From: Paenibacillus sp. JNUCC-31
Lineage (GTDB): Bacteria > Bacillota > Bacilli > Paenibacillales > Paenibacillaceae
Reading direction: 5' to 3'
Length of the DNA: 64,000 nucleotides
NCBI RefSeq assembly: GCF_014844075.1
Contig: NZ_CP062165.1
Location: forward strand, 3,534,001 to 3,598,000
Of the stretch, positions 32,434 to 42,542 are shown one piece after another (positions within the stretch are counted from its first letter, which is position 1; each line of letters begins with the position of its first letter). The translations under genes and the position numbers were made by a program. Under the pieces are notes generated by a model, which was given only the letters and a program-made list of their open reading frames with translations, did not search any database and had not been told where the DNA came from.

Positions 32434-33195
32434 ATGCTGGCAAAAAGAATCATTCCTTGTCTGGACGTGAAGGACGGCCGGGTTGTCAAAGGCGTTAACT
32501 TCGTCAATCTCCGCGATGCGGGTGATCCGGTGGAGCTGGCGGCGCTGTATGACCGCGAGGGCGCGGACGAACTGGTATTTCTCGATATCTCCGCTTCGGT
32601 GGAAGGCCGCGAAACGATGGAAGAAGTGGTGCGGCAAACCGCAGGCGAGATCGCTATTCCTTTCACCGTGGGTGGAGGGATCTCCAAGGTGGAAGACATG
32701 AAGCGCATTCTGCGTGCAGGAGCAGACAAGATTGCGGTAAATACGGCGGCCGTGCTTAATCCTCAGCTGATTGCAGACGGGGCACGTCGCTTTGGCTCCC
32801 AGTGTATCGTGGTGGCAGTAGACGCGAAGTACAATGAGGCATGGGGTGAGTGGGAAGTTTATACGCATGGTGGGCGTAAACCTTCAGGGATCAAGGCACT
32901 GGAGTGGGTTAAACAGGCGGAGACATTAGGGGCTGGGGAAATTTTGCTGACTAGTATGGACGCGGACGGAACGAAGGATGGTTTTGATCTGAAGCTGACC
33001 GCAGCGGTATCCGAATCCGTACGCATTCCGGTCATCGCTTCGGGCGGTGCAGGTAAGGAATCCCATTTCTATGATGTGTTCACGACAGGCAAGGCAGATG
33101 CAGGTCTAGCAGCAACGATATTCCATTACAAAGAAATCGCCGTTCCGGCGTTAAAACAACATTTGAGAGAACAAGGGGTGGAGATCCGTGACTAA
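32434..33195 (+). CDS. hisF: Imidazole glycerol phosphate synthase, cyclase subunit
   Basis: HisF is the TIM-barrel cyclase that joins ammonia from HisH to PRFAR, yielding IGP and AICAR. The catalytic Asp residues are in [15 protein letters not shown] and [12 protein letters not shown]; phosphate loops VGGGIS and ASGGAG. The length of 253 residues is normal. GGAGAGAGGAAGAGG precedes the ATG. Unlike the tightly packed neighbours it has a 232-nt upstream gap that holds the structured RNA element. Its stop overlaps hisIE by 8 nt. Confidence 0.96.
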   Translation: MLAKRIIPCLDVKDGRVVKGVNFVNLRDAGDPVELAALYDREGADELVFLDISASVEGRETMEEVVRQTAGEIAIPFTVGGGISKVEDMKRILRAGADKIAVNTAAVLNPQLIADGARRFGSQCIVVAVDAKYNEAWGEWEVYTHGGRKPSGIKALEWVKQAETLGAGEILLTSMDADGTKDGFDLKLTAAVSESVRIPVIASGGAGKESHFYDVFTTGKADAGLAATIFHYKEIAVPALKQHLREQGVEIRD

Positions 33196-33931
33196 CGTAA
33201 GTAATGAGATCAAGGAAAGGCTATCCTTGGAACAGGTTGTGGAGCACATTCGGTGGAGCGATGGGTTGGTACCTGCCATTGTTCAGGATGCAGAGACTCG
33301 TCAAGTGCTGATGATGGCTTATATGAATCGGGAATCCCTGAAATTGTCGCTCGAATCGGGTGAAACGTGGTTCTGGTCACGCTCGCGTCAAGAGCTTTGG
33401 CACAAGGGGGCAACTTCAGGCAACGTACAGACGATTATTTCATTGAAATACGATTGTGATGGTGACACCTTGCTGGTTGAAGTGAAGCCGAACGGACCTG
33501 CTTGTCATACAGGAGAAGTGACTTGTTTCCATAATGAGATCATAGGCTTGCCAGAGAATTCGGCAGACAGTGCTTCAGAAGGAACGAGTGCAGATACTAC
33601 AGATGCTACTTCTGCAAGTTCCAGCTCGGAAAGTCGTTTTGAAGTACTGGCGGAACTGGAATCTGTGATTGCAGAGCGTGAACGCGAGCGGCCGGAAGGT
33701 GCATACACGACGTATTTGTTTGATAAGGGCGTTGATAAAATACTGAAAAAAATCGGTGAAGAAGCGTCCGAGACGATCATCGCCGCCAAAAATAAAGACA
33801 ATGACGAGCTTCGTCTTGAGGTCAGTGACCTGATGTACCACTTGCTCGTTCTGCTGCAAGAGCGCAAACTGCCGCTGGATGACATCATGTCAGAGCTGAG
33901 CCGTCGCCACGAGCGGCCTCGCCGCGATTAG
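33188..33931 (+). CDS. hisI: Bifunctional PRA-CH / PRA-PH (HisI-HisE fusion)
   Basis: This fusion performs steps 2 and 3 of histidine synthesis: PR-ATP pyrophosphohydrolase (HisE, C-terminal ~155-245, [16 protein letters not shown]) and PR-AMP cyclohydrolase (HisI, N-terminal ~10-115, metal-binding region [10 protein letters not shown] and [12 protein letters not shown]). The two domains are joined by a low-complexity Ser/Thr/Asp/Ala linker at ~120-147. Start GTG 33188 overlaps the hisF stop. Often called hisIE. Confidence 0.95.
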   Translation: MTNVSNEIKERLSLEQVVEHIRWSDGLVPAIVQDAETRQVLMMAYMNRESLKLSLESGETWFWSRSRQELWHKGATSGNVQTIISLKYDCDGDTLLVEVKPNGPACHTGEVTCFHNEIIGLPENSADSASEGTSADTTDATSASSSSESRFEVLAELESVIAERERERPEGAYTTYLFDKGVDKILKKIGEEASETIIAAKNKDNDELRLEVSDLMYHLLVLLQERKLPLDDIMSELSRRHERPRRD

Positions 33932-33943
33932 GAGGCGAGCCCT

Positions 33944-34768
33944 GTGCGCATAGACTATCATACACACCATGAGCGGTGTGGTCATGCCGTTGGCAAGTTG
34001 GAGGCGTATGTGCAGCGTGGGGTGGAAATTGGCCTGTCGCAGATTGGGCTGTCGGATCATATGCCTTTGCTGCATGTAGACCCCGCTCATTATTATCCTG
34101 AGATGGCAATGCCGATGGACGAGCTGCCACGTTATGTGGAAGAGTGTTTCTCTCTGAAGGAGCGGTACCGTGGTCAGATCGATGTACGTGTTGGTCTCGA
34201 AGGAGACTATATAGAAGGCTGGGAAACCGAAATTCGGGCCATTATTGAACGGTATCCATGGGACTATGTGATTGGATCCGTTCATTTTCTCGGAGAATGG
34301 GACATTACGGATTTTCGCCAGACCCATCATTGGGATGGTAAAGACGTACTGGAAGTCTATCGTCAGTACTATGATGCCGTGAGCAAAGCGGCATCTACAG
34401 GAATGTACGATATTATGGGCCATACGGATGTGATCAAACGCTTCGGCTTCACTCCGGCACCAGAGCAGACGGGAGAGCGTATAGCCCTGGAAAATGCAGC
34501 ACTGCAAGCCATCGCAAAGAGTGGCTGTGCCATGGAACTCAATGCTTCAGGATTATCAAAGCCATGCGCAGAGATGTTCCCTGGCCGCCGGATGTTAACG
34601 GAGGCCATTCAGTTGGGGATTCCGCTGACACTTGGTTCCGATGCACACGATCCACTGAAACTGGGGGATTACCTGCCAGAAGCCGAGGCACTCCTGCGTG
34701 AACTGGGCTGTACGGAGGTCGCTGTTTTTGAAGGCCGCCAACGTTCGTTCCTTTCTTTAAATGTATAG
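33944..34768 (+). CDS. hisJ: Histidinol-phosphatase, PHP type (HisJ)
   Basis: HisJ removes phosphate from histidinol phosphate, the step before HisD. It belongs to the PHP metal-dependent family: the first motif is MRIDYHTHHERCGH, with further His/Asp/Glu ligands in GLSDHMP, EGDYI and SDAHDP. It is 274 residues long. The start is GTG 33944 with TTAGGAGGCG upstream, 12 nt after hisIE. Its presence explains why hisB is monofunctional. Confidence 0.92.
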   Translation: MRIDYHTHHERCGHAVGKLEAYVQRGVEIGLSQIGLSDHMPLLHVDPAHYYPEMAMPMDELPRYVEECFSLKERYRGQIDVRVGLEGDYIEGWETEIRAIIERYPWDYVIGSVHFLGEWDITDFRQTHHWDGKDVLEVYRQYYDAVSKAASTGMYDIMGHTDVIKRFGFTPAPEQTGERIALENAALQAIAKSGCAMELNASGLSKPCAEMFPGRRMLTEAIQLGIPLTLGSDAHDPLKLGDYLPEAEALLRELGCTEVAVFEGRQRSFLSLNV

Positions 34769-34848
34769 ATCAGTGGAGTATAATGAGGGTAGGAAATAAC
34801 CTTGTAGATAAGGGATTATATAGGGACTTCAACCCTCGGGAGGGCATT

Positions 34849-35796
34849 ATGCAGCATTCGTTACGTATTTTTTCCGGTTCATCGAACCCTAAGCTGGCAG
34901 AACAGGTATGCGACAAGCTGGGCGTACAACTAGGCAAGATCAAACTGTCCCGGTTCAAGAGCGGAGAAATATACGTTCACTACGAAGAGACGATCCGCAA
35001 TTGTGATGTGTTTCTGATACAATCATTATCTCATCCGATCAATGAGTTGTTTGTTGAACTGCTCGTCATGATTGATGCAGCCAAAAGGGCTTCTGCCCGT
35101 ACAGTAAACATTATTGTTCCCTACTACGGATATGCCCGTCAGGAACGTAAATCTGCCCCGCGCGAGCCTATTTCAGCCAAGATGGTTGCAGATGTGTTGA
35201 CTACCGCCGGAGCGAATCGGGTAGTAACCATTGATCTGCACGCAGCAGCAATTCAGGGATTCTTCAATATTCCAGTGGATCATATGACATCATTGGATCT
35301 TATTAGTGACTATTTGCTGAGCAAGGGGATTGAAAATCCGGTGGTTGTCTCTCCTGATGCGGGGCGAGCATCGATGGCGGAGAAACTGGCGAATCGTCTG
35401 GACTCCCCATTTGCCATCATGATCAAGAAGCGGCCAAGCCACAACGAATCAATCATTACGCACGTCATTGGGGATGTGGAGGGTCGGACCCCGATTATTA
35501 TTGAGGATCTGATTGATACCGGAACTACCATTCTCAATGTGGTTGAAGGATTGAAGGAGCGCGGCTCCAAAAATGTATACGTATGCGCAACACATGGGCT
35601 GTTCTCCGACGGAGCATTAGGCAAGCTGAATCATCCTTCCATCGCTGAAGTGGTGGTCACGGACTCGATAGCGCTGCCGGATGACCATCCCGAATGCTTC
35701 AAGGTGTTACCCGTGGCTCCGATGCTTGCCAGTGCTATTCGCATTATTGTGGATGGTGGCTCCATGGCGACACTGTTTAAAGATTCCGGCATTTAA
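34849..35796 (+). CDS. prs: Ribose-phosphate pyrophosphokinase (PRPP synthetase)
   Basis: Prs makes PRPP from ribose-5-phosphate and ATP. PRPP is the substrate of HisG. The motifs are present: FSGSSNPKLAEQV, YYGYARQERKS, the VTIDLHAAAIQGFF metal site, and the PRPP-binding loop IIIEDLIDTGTT. It is 315 residues long. The frame is open from 34783, but ATG 34849 follows GGGAGGG and gives the normal N-terminus. It starts 80 nt after hisJ. A TATAAT at 34779-34784 could be an internal promoter, though no good -35 accompanies it. Bacillota also carry a prs near glmU, so this may be a dedicated second copy. Confidence 0.93.
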   Translation: MQHSLRIFSGSSNPKLAEQVCDKLGVQLGKIKLSRFKSGEIYVHYEETIRNCDVFLIQSLSHPINELFVELLVMIDAAKRASARTVNIIVPYYGYARQERKSAPREPISAKMVADVLTTAGANRVVTIDLHAAAIQGFFNIPVDHMTSLDLISDYLLSKGIENPVVVSPDAGRASMAEKLANRLDSPFAIMIKKRPSHNESIITHVIGDVEGRTPIIIEDLIDTGTTILNVVEGLKERGSKNVYVCATHGLFSDGALGKLNHPSIAEVVVTDSIALPDDHPECFKVLPVAPMLASAIRIIVDGGSMATLFKDSGI

Positions 35797-35834
35797 CCAT
35801 GTACCACAGAATGTGTTAATCCAGATTTAATTTT

Positions 35835-35872
35835 CCGTGTTTGAGTAGTTTGCTGCTCAACACGGTTTTTTA
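35835..35872 (+). terminator. Terminator of the his-prs operon
   Basis: CCGTGTTTGAG pairs with CTCAACACGG (one bulged T), followed by T6. Confidence 0.88.
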
Positions 35873-35927
35873 TATTGTATGTAGTATAGCGGGTAGATGA
35901 GTGAGAGGCAGGTAAACGATTCCATGC

Positions 35928-35955
35928 TTTGCTGGTCGGCAGCTTGTGCTATAAT
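35928..35955 (+). promoter_or_regulatory. Promoter of the AraC-type sensor-regulator gene
   Basis: TATAAT at 35950-35955, preceded by TTGTGC (extended -10 like), with TTTGCT 16 bp upstream. It lies about 125 bp before the start codon. Confidence 0.5.
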
Positions 35956-36079
35956 AACATCAAATTGTTTATGGCAATGTGTTATGTGGGTATTTCAATT
36001 TCAGAGATGTGACTGATGTAATGAACAGTAGAACCACGGCAGACATACAGTGGCGTCGTGGAGTGAGGAGTGGGGTCTA

Positions 36080-38332
36080 TTGTCCCGTACTTGGTATTAT
36101 CGGTTACTGTTTTCGTATTTTCCTATTTTCTTCCTTACCATGACCGTACTCATTTTTATCGCTTTTGTTTTCATTAATGACATCTCCAGGGAAGAAACAA
36201 GGAAAGCAGACCGCATCTCCTCCAGTTATCTCGTGGATAGTCTGGATCGTACGGTCAGGGGGATTGAGCTATCGGTATTGGAGGCGGTACAGAACGATCA
36301 GGCTTACAAGCTATATTTCAACAGCCAACATCAGACAGGTAAAGAGACGGTATACAGCATTGCACAGAGCTTGCGTGAGCTGACAAGTGCTAACTCTTGG
36401 ATTCAGTCCATTTATTTATATGACAAGAAAAATGAAAGCGTTTTAACATTGAGCGGTTCCAAGGATATGGACAGCTTTTCAGACAAAGTGTGGATCGACC
36501 GGATTAATTCGGGCTCCCTTACTCCAGGCTGGCAGCCTGTCCGGGAATACGATGCAGGGGTTAATCAGCGTATGCCTATTCGGGTGTTGACGGTAAATAA
36601 GGATATGCCCTTGCCTTTTGGCTCGGACGGAGTACTTGTAATCAATATCAAGATGAGCAGTGTCGAGCAAAGTATTGATAGTATGGTCAATGGACAGCTT
36701 TCCTTCATGACGCTATATGATCAAGATGGTCAGGTTGTGTATAATGCGCATTCAGATCGTGAAGGTAGTGAAGATGGACAAGAGCTAAACAGACTCTCAT
36801 TGGAACGATTGGGTTGGACGATCTCCAGTGGAATCAAGGAGGGCAACCTTTATGGCTGGGTCTCAGTGGTTTCCTATGTGTGGGTTGTCATTGCGATTGT
36901 GACAGTCATCTGCGCTGTTGTCTACATCATCTATATCACCCGTCGCAACTATAAACCTATTCAAATTATTATGAATCGAATAGAGGCACACCAGATTCGG
37001 GTGCTGGAACAGTCCGGCTCTCGAACCGATGAGATGAAATTGATTGATGGTGTGCTGGAGAATCTGATCAACCATATGATGGATTCGGATAAGAAGAGCA
37101 GAGAAAATGTACTGCTGCAACGCAGCAAACTGTTTAACGATCTGTTGAATGGGGAGAATCTGGATCATGCGGTAGAGCGACTAAAGGATCTATCACCGTT
37201 AACGGGAGTTGAAGCTTCATCATGCTTCGCCGTTGTGGTTGGTGAGATCAATCGATATGAGAAGGGATTCCAGGAACGGTTTACGAGAGGTGAGCAGAAC
37301 ACACTCAAATTTGCGCTAATGAACGTTCTGCAAGAGCTCTCACGCAATGCGGGTATGCAATGCTGGACAGAATGGATCAGCTCGGACCAGATTGCCATCC
37401 TTTTCCTATCCACAGACCATAACCCGGACATGACTGAGCAGATCCGCCTGGTTGCAGAGGAATGCCGGTCCTGGGTTGAGCAGAATCTGAGGATATCATT
37501 GAGTTTCGGTATCGGACCGATCGCAGAAGGGATCAAGGTCATTCGGGAATCATATGTCGCGGCTGAGACGGTCATGCACCGCAAATTGCTGAGGGATGGG
37601 GATGTGGCCGTGGCCGGGTATGGTGAAACCCAGCAGCAGCTGCTTGAAACGTATACGTATTTGCAGAGGATTGCGGATTTTGTCAAAAGGTTTCGGATGT
37701 CGAGCAGTCAATGGCGTGATCAACTGGAGGAGATCTTCACGTGTTTTGAACGTGATAAGCTGCCGGATGATGACATTCATTCCTTGGTTCGGGCGATGCT
37801 ACAGATGCTTAGTCGGGAAGTGGCGGTCATGTCTGAAAAGCTGCAAGAGGATTTGTCAGAGGATAACATAAACAAGCAATTGATGCTGATGAAAGAGGCG
37901 GATACGCTTGAGGGTGTCAAAGATATTCTGTTTGATGGCCTAACGGATCTGTTCAGAACGTATGTATCGGCAACCGAGACCAAAAGCTATAAAGCGATGG
38001 TCAATGAAATGAAAAACTATATCGAAGAACAGTTTGCGAATCCCGACCTTTCCCTGAAGCATCTAAGTGATCGATTCCAGATTACCGGCAAACATGCAAG
38101 TTATTTGTTCAAGACAGAGTTCAATATGAAATTTGTAGACTTCCTTACAGATTTGCGGATGAAGGAAACAGAGCGTCTTTTGCGGAAAACGGATCTTTCG
38201 CTTCAGGACATTGCCTTGAAGGTGGGATATGCCAATGGAATTACCTTGGGGCGTGTATTCAAACGGGTTACGGGTATTACACCGGGAGACTATCGCCGTT
38301 TGAAACGTGAGCATCACGAAACCGAGTTATAA
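36080..38332 (+). CDS. Membrane-bound AraC-family sensor-regulator
   Basis: A ~750-residue one-component regulator. It has a membrane segment (~7-34), an extracellular sensor region of ~230 residues, which has the layout of a Cache-type domain, a second membrane segment (~265-290), a long cytoplasmic linker, and a C-terminal AraC/XylS DNA-binding domain (~650-745; LSLQDIALKVGYANGITLG, then FKRVTGITPGDYRR). Such proteins commonly control the adjacent CUT1 sugar importer in Paenibacillus. I chose TTG 36080 because GAGTGAGGAGTGGGG precedes it; GTG 36050 is the alternative. The ligand is unknown. Confidence 0.88.
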   Translation: MSRTWYYRLLFSYFPIFFLTMTVLIFIAFVFINDISREETRKADRISSSYLVDSLDRTVRGIELSVLEAVQNDQAYKLYFNSQHQTGKETVYSIAQSLRELTSANSWIQSIYLYDKKNESVLTLSGSKDMDSFSDKVWIDRINSGSLTPGWQPVREYDAGVNQRMPIRVLTVNKDMPLPFGSDGVLVINIKMSSVEQSIDSMVNGQLSFMTLYDQDGQVVYNAHSDREGSEDGQELNRLSLERLGWTISSGIKEGNLYGWVSVVSYVWVVIAIVTVICAVVYIIYITRRNYKPIQIIMNRIEAHQIRVLEQSGSRTDEMKLIDGVLENLINHMMDSDKKSRENVLLQRSKLFNDLLNGENLDHAVERLKDLSPLTGVEASSCFAVVVGEINRYEKGFQERFTRGEQNTLKFALMNVLQELSRNAGMQCWTEWISSDQIAILFLSTDHNPDMTEQIRLVAEECRSWVEQNLRISLSFGIGPIAEGIKVIRESYVAAETVMHRKLLRDGDVAVAGYGETQQQLLETYTYLQRIADFVKRFRMSSSQWRDQLEEIFTCFERDKLPDDDIHSLVRAMLQMLSREVAVMSEKLQEDLSEDNINKQLMLMKEADTLEGVKDILFDGLTDLFRTYVSATETKSYKAMVNEMKNYIEEQFANPDLSLKHLSDRFQITGKHASYLFKTEFNMKFVDFLTDLRMKETERLLRKTDLSLQDIALKVGYANGITLGRVFKRVTGITPGDYRRLKREHHETEL

Positions 38333-38373
38333 TCATAGACTCTAGCTTCACATTACATTATGCCAAGCGATGG

Positions 38374-38428
38374 GGTGGAATTCATGCAGACTTCTCTCAG
38401 GAGAAGCCGTGCAGGAGTCCACCTTTTT
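38374..38428 (+). terminator. Terminator of the AraC-type regulator gene
   Basis: GGTGGA pairs with TCCACC, with inner TGCA/TGCA and CTTCTC-tcag-GAGAAG helices, followed by T5. Confidence 0.8.
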
Positions 38429-38675
38429 GCTACGAGTGTAACCCGAAGCCAAATGGAAACTTGCCTCTATGCAAGAGACCCCTGATTTACACCTGTTTTT
38501 AGCCTCTTTACGAATATAGTCAGTGTCTGAAAATGGTTTATTGGCATAGGCCACGGTTGAACCTGGCAGGAGGATGCTTGAATGGCGAGGACTAAGGCTC
38601 TACGGGCCTTAACAGGGCTGTGCAGAAAATGGTCAGTATACGAAAAACGTCACTGGAGATAAACCATTATCCGTA

Positions 38676-38689
38676 TGTAAGCGTTTACG
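38676..38689 (+). promoter_or_regulatory. Catabolite-responsive element (cre) candidate
   Basis: TGTAAGCGTTTACG matches the CcpA consensus TGTAANCGNTNACA in all fixed positions but the last. It lies 87 bp before the binding-protein gene, where CcpA bound to HPr-Ser-P would repress the importer when preferred sugars are present. Confidence 0.7.
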
Positions 38690-38776
38690 AAACGAGTTTA
38701 TTGCAAGAGTACGCAATGATGTGGAATACTCTGGGCAAGCTTTAAACATTCACGCATAGCCAAAGGGGATGACAAA

Positions 38777-40366
38777 ATGACAAGAAAAGCAACTAAAGGG
38801 AGTCTCAAGAAATGGATGGGATTGGCGCTTACGATGGTAATGGGAGTGTCTTTGCTTGCGGGATGCTCGTCTGGATCGAATCAAGAATCATCAGAAGGCG
38901 GTGCATCAGGTAAGGGTGAGCGCGTTACCTTAAAGGTGGAGATTTTTGATCGTGGTAACAGCCCCTCGCCGTACACCATTACGAACAACTATCTATCTAA
39001 AATGATTCAGGAGAAGTTCGGCGATCCCAACAACATTGATGTACAGTTCGTACCCGTTCAGCGTTCTGAGGAAGTTACCAAGCTGAATGTCTTGATGGCT
39101 AGCAATACAGATGTCCCTGATATTGTCTTTGTTTATGACTCCAGCGTGTTTTATCGCTATGCCCAACAGGGCGGATTGACAGATGTCGGTGAACTGATCG
39201 ATCAGTATGGACCGAATCTGAAGAAGTTCCTGGGTGAAGATACATTAAAGTTTGGGCAAGTGGAAGGGCAACAGTTCGCCGTTCCGGGTAAACGTGCCAT
39301 TACAGGTCGATACAGCTCCTATATTCGTCAGGACTGGCTCGATAAACTGGGAATGCCCGTGCCGAAGACAACCGATGAATTGTATACAACGTTAAAAGCG
39401 TTTAAAGAGAAAGATCCTGGCCAGCTCGGCAGCAAGAACATCCCAATGGGCATGGCACTAGCTCCGGCTCAGTATGAAACACTGATATACTCATTCATCA
39501 AACCTGTCAGTGGAGATCTTACTTATGGTCAACGGTATGAATTGCCGCTTCATGAGGGATTCAAGGATTCAATGAAATTCCTGAACAAGCTCTACAATGA
39601 AGGACTGATCAGTAAAGACTTCAGCTTGGATGAGGATAAAACGCAGTTAGGCAAGGATATACAAAATGGCAATGTGGGTTACTGGTCTGAAGATGTCGAT
39701 GCCATGTTCTATGGCGACGGAACAATGGATAATTTGCACAAAAATGTGAAAGACAGCAAAGTACAGCCGGTTGATGTGTACACTAATCCGAATGCGGACA
39801 ACAAACACATCAAGTCCCGCTATGGAACAAACGGGATGTACATTATGATTCCGAAGAGCAGCAAACGTTCTGTAGAAGCGATTAAATATTTGGACTGGAT
39901 GGCCTCTGACAATAATCTGATTGATATCTACAGTGGTGTGGAAGGCGAGAACTATGATCTGGTAGATGGTATTCCGGTCGTGAAGGAAGATGCATCCCAG
40001 GAAGCGAAGGATCGTCTGTTCAATGCAGGGGATACAGCTATTATCTCCAATGGTAAAAATATTGGTGATCAGGCAACGAACGAAAAAGCATGGATTCTGG
40101 GCTTCCCGCAGAATAATCAGGAGATGCTGAAACAGTCCATTGATATTGCCAACACCGACACGGTAGGACCAATTATTTTTGATAAACCGATTGGGGCGGA
40201 GATGAAATACAGCACTGCACTCAAAGACAAGCTGGATGTCATCATAGTAAAAACAGCAATGGCAAAGCCTGAAGAATTCGATGCAGTATATGAACGTGAG
40301 ATGAGTGATTTCATGTCGCTGGGCGGCGCAGAGCTGAAGAAAGAACTTGAAGAAGCTGTTAAATAG
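38777..40366 (+). CDS. Extracellular solute-binding lipoprotein of a CUT1-type ABC importer
   Basis: A 529-residue carbohydrate-binding lipoprotein of the LplA/YtcQ-like group. The signal peptide spans ~1-30 and ends in the lipobox LLAGC, so Cys30 is lipidated by Lgt. A Ser/Gly/Glu-rich linker follows, then the binding domain. ATG 38777 is preceded by AAAGGGGATG. It is followed by two permease genes with no ATPase gene. In this group the substrates are usually oligosaccharides from plant or other polysaccharides; the exact ligand cannot be read from sequence. Confidence 0.93.
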   Translation: MTRKATKGSLKKWMGLALTMVMGVSLLAGCSSGSNQESSEGGASGKGERVTLKVEIFDRGNSPSPYTITNNYLSKMIQEKFGDPNNIDVQFVPVQRSEEVTKLNVLMASNTDVPDIVFVYDSSVFYRYAQQGGLTDVGELIDQYGPNLKKFLGEDTLKFGQVEGQQFAVPGKRAITGRYSSYIRQDWLDKLGMPVPKTTDELYTTLKAFKEKDPGQLGSKNIPMGMALAPAQYETLIYSFIKPVSGDLTYGQRYELPLHEGFKDSMKFLNKLYNEGLISKDFSLDEDKTQLGKDIQNGNVGYWSEDVDAMFYGDGTMDNLHKNVKDSKVQPVDVYTNPNADNKHIKSRYGTNGMYIMIPKSSKRSVEAIKYLDWMASDNNLIDIYSGVEGENYDLVDGIPVVKEDASQEAKDRLFNAGDTAIISNGKNIGDQATNEKAWILGFPQNNQEMLKQSIDIANTDTVGPIIFDKPIGAEMKYSTALKDKLDVIIVKTAMAKPEEFDAVYEREMSDFMSLGGAELKKELEEAVK

Positions 40367-40497
40367 CTCACTTAAACCTAACCATCTTATCCTGCTTGTT
40401 TCGAGACAGATACCCATACGACTGCTTAACTTTGAAAGGAACGTGTGCCGCCTGCTTGGCGGCATAGCCGTTTCTTTGTTGATAGGAGGAAACCGAC

Positions 40498-41397
40498 TTG
40501 ACCATCACATACTTGAAAAGGTATTGGCAGTTGTACGCGCTGATTTCCCTGCCCCTTATCTACTTTTTGATCTTTCGCTACGGCCCGATGTATGGTGTGC
40601 AGATCGCTTTTAAAGACTTTAACCTGTTTCAGGGCATCAGCGGTAGTGAGTGGATCGGCTTCGATGCCTTTCGCGAGGTATTTGGGATGCGGGACTTCTA
40701 CACCACATTACGCAATACCTTTATGCTGAATTTTCTTGATCTGATCGTTTCGTTCCCTGCTCCAATCATATTGGCCATTATGCTCTATGAAGTTCGATTT
40801 AAATGGTTTAAAAAAATATCGCAGACGATTCTGTACATTCCTCACTTTATCTCCTGGGTTATTATCGGAGGCATTGTATACCAATTGTTCGGCAATCAAT
40901 CCGGTATGGTTAATGGCGTACTGGAGAGCATGGGCTTAAATTCGATACCATTTTTGACAGAGAAGAATCCTTGGCTTGTGACGTATCTGTTCACAGGTGT
41001 CTGGCAGAGTGCAGGATGGGGAACCATTTTATATCTGGCCGCATTAACCGGCGTGAACAAGGAATTGTTTGAAGCGGCCGAGATTGATGGAGCAACGCGG
41101 CTGAAGAGAATCTGGCATATTACGCTGCCAAGTATCAAACCAACCATTGTAACCCTGCTTATTCTTAATCTCGGACATATGGTCAGCATTGGTTTTGATC
41201 GTCCTTATATTATCGGTAACACGGCCGTTCGTGAATATTCGGATGTACTTAGTACCTTTGTATACAGAGTCGGTCTGGAATCGGGACAGTACACGCTCGC
41301 AACGGTAGTCGGATTGTTCCAGGCAGTTGTGGGACTGATCTTCGTCCTTGGCTCCAACTATATTTCGAAAAAGGCAACCGGGGAAGGCATTTTGTAG
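40498..41397 (+). CDS. ABC sugar permease (LplB-like)
   Basis: A 299-residue inner-membrane permease with about six membrane segments. The ATPase-coupling EAA loop is seen as EAAEIDGATR followed by LKRIWHITLPSI. The start is TTG 40498 with TAGGAGGAAAC upstream. It lies 131 nt after the binding protein. It would pair with the permease at 41468 and recruit a shared ATPase. Confidence 0.93.
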   Translation: MTITYLKRYWQLYALISLPLIYFLIFRYGPMYGVQIAFKDFNLFQGISGSEWIGFDAFREVFGMRDFYTTLRNTFMLNFLDLIVSFPAPIILAIMLYEVRFKWFKKISQTILYIPHFISWVIIGGIVYQLFGNQSGMVNGVLESMGLNSIPFLTEKNPWLVTYLFTGVWQSAGWGTILYLAALTGVNKELFEAAEIDGATRLKRIWHITLPSIKPTIVTLLILNLGHMVSIGFDRPYIIGNTAVREYSDVLSTFVYRVGLESGQYTLATVVGLFQAVVGLIFVLGSNYISKKATGEGIL

Positions 41398-41467
41398 ATC
41401 ATCAAAGAATGAAAGATACGCCAATCGGCTTGTTTGTATAGACCATCAGTAAAGGAGCTGTGCGCAT

Positions 41468-42340
41468 ATGAGTGAACGCACCTCAAACCGGATTTTTGAT
41501 ATCGTTAATATCTCCTTTATTACCTTGTTTGTTATATTCTGTTTGGCTCCGTTTCTGCACACGATTGCAATATCGTTCAGTTCTAACCGGGCAATTACGT
41601 CAGGTGAAGTGACCATTTTCCCCAAAGAATTCAATTGGAATGCCTATACTCAGGTATTTTCTGATCAGTCAATGATCTATTCATTGGGTTATACGACGAT
41701 TCTTACGGTTGCCACTACAGTGCTATGCATGCTGTTCACACTCGCTGCTGCTTATCCGTTAACCAAGAAAAAATTAAAAGGGCGCAAGCTCTTCATGTAT
41801 GTGATCATCATTACGATGTTTTTCAGTGGCGGGATTATTCCGGAGTACTTGCTCATCCGTGACCTGAATTTGCTTAATTCAGTTTGGGCGTTGATTTTGC
41901 CGGGGCTGGTCAGTCCGTTTAACCTGATTATCCTGATTTCCTTTTTCAGAGGCATTCCGGAAAGCCTGGAGGAGTCTGCAGAGATTGATGGCAGCTCGCA
42001 TGTACACACTCTCTTTAAAATCATCCTGCCATTATCCATGCCGGTGCTGGCTACCTTGGCCCTTTTCTATGCGGTTGGACGCTGGAATGGATTCCAGGAT
42101 TCCCTGATGTACATTAATGATCCGAAGCTGTATCCGCTTCAGCTGAAGCTCTTCCAAATGGTACAAAACAACATGGTCAGCGAGCTTACGCAGATGGAGG
42201 GCGCCAACCGCACAGCTTTGACTCCGGAAAGTCTCAAGGCAGCCACGGTTATCTTCGCTACTGTACCCATTTTGCTTGTCTATCCGTGGCTGCAAAAGTA
42301 TTTTGTTAGCGGTGCCATGCTTGGTGCAGTCAAGGGTTAA
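41468..42340 (+). CDS. ABC sugar permease (LplC/YtcP-like)
   Basis: The second permease, 290 residues, about six membrane segments, EAA loop EESAEIDGSS followed by HVHTLFKIILPLSMP. AAAGGAGCTG precedes the ATG. It ends 202 nt before the best start of the next gene. The operon contains no nucleotide-binding protein, so the MsmX-like protein at 21602 is the likely partner. Confidence 0.93.
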   Translation: MSERTSNRIFDIVNISFITLFVIFCLAPFLHTIAISFSSNRAITSGEVTIFPKEFNWNAYTQVFSDQSMIYSLGYTTILTVATTVLCMLFTLAAAYPLTKKKLKGRKLFMYVIIITMFFSGGIIPEYLLIRDLNLLNSVWALILPGLVSPFNLIILISFFRGIPESLEESAEIDGSSHVHTLFKIILPLSMPVLATLALFYAVGRWNGFQDSLMYINDPKLYPLQLKLFQMVQNNMVSELTQMEGANRTALTPESLKAATVIFATVPILLVYPWLQKYFVSGAMLGAVKG

Positions 42341-42542
42341 GGCAGGAGGTAAACAATACTGCATGTGATTTATGATGGGAGGAGGACCAACCATGTAATG
42401 GGGACTTCCCTGAAACCTGTTATTACTGTTGGAAAGAAGAACTCCAATGTACGGCGGTATCTGCTCGCATTCGACCGTTATTGGTTCGATTTCACCAGAT
42501 ATTCCGACATCGGCAAATGCATTCGTTTGGAGGGGACTATAT

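Larger units (their letters stand above)
38333..38776. other. Intergenic region upstream of the importer operon
   Basis: No gene is visible. It contains the regulator's terminator (38374-38428) and a cre-like box (38676-38689). I could not identify a convincing sigma-A promoter, as is common for AraC-activated promoters. Confidence 0.55.
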
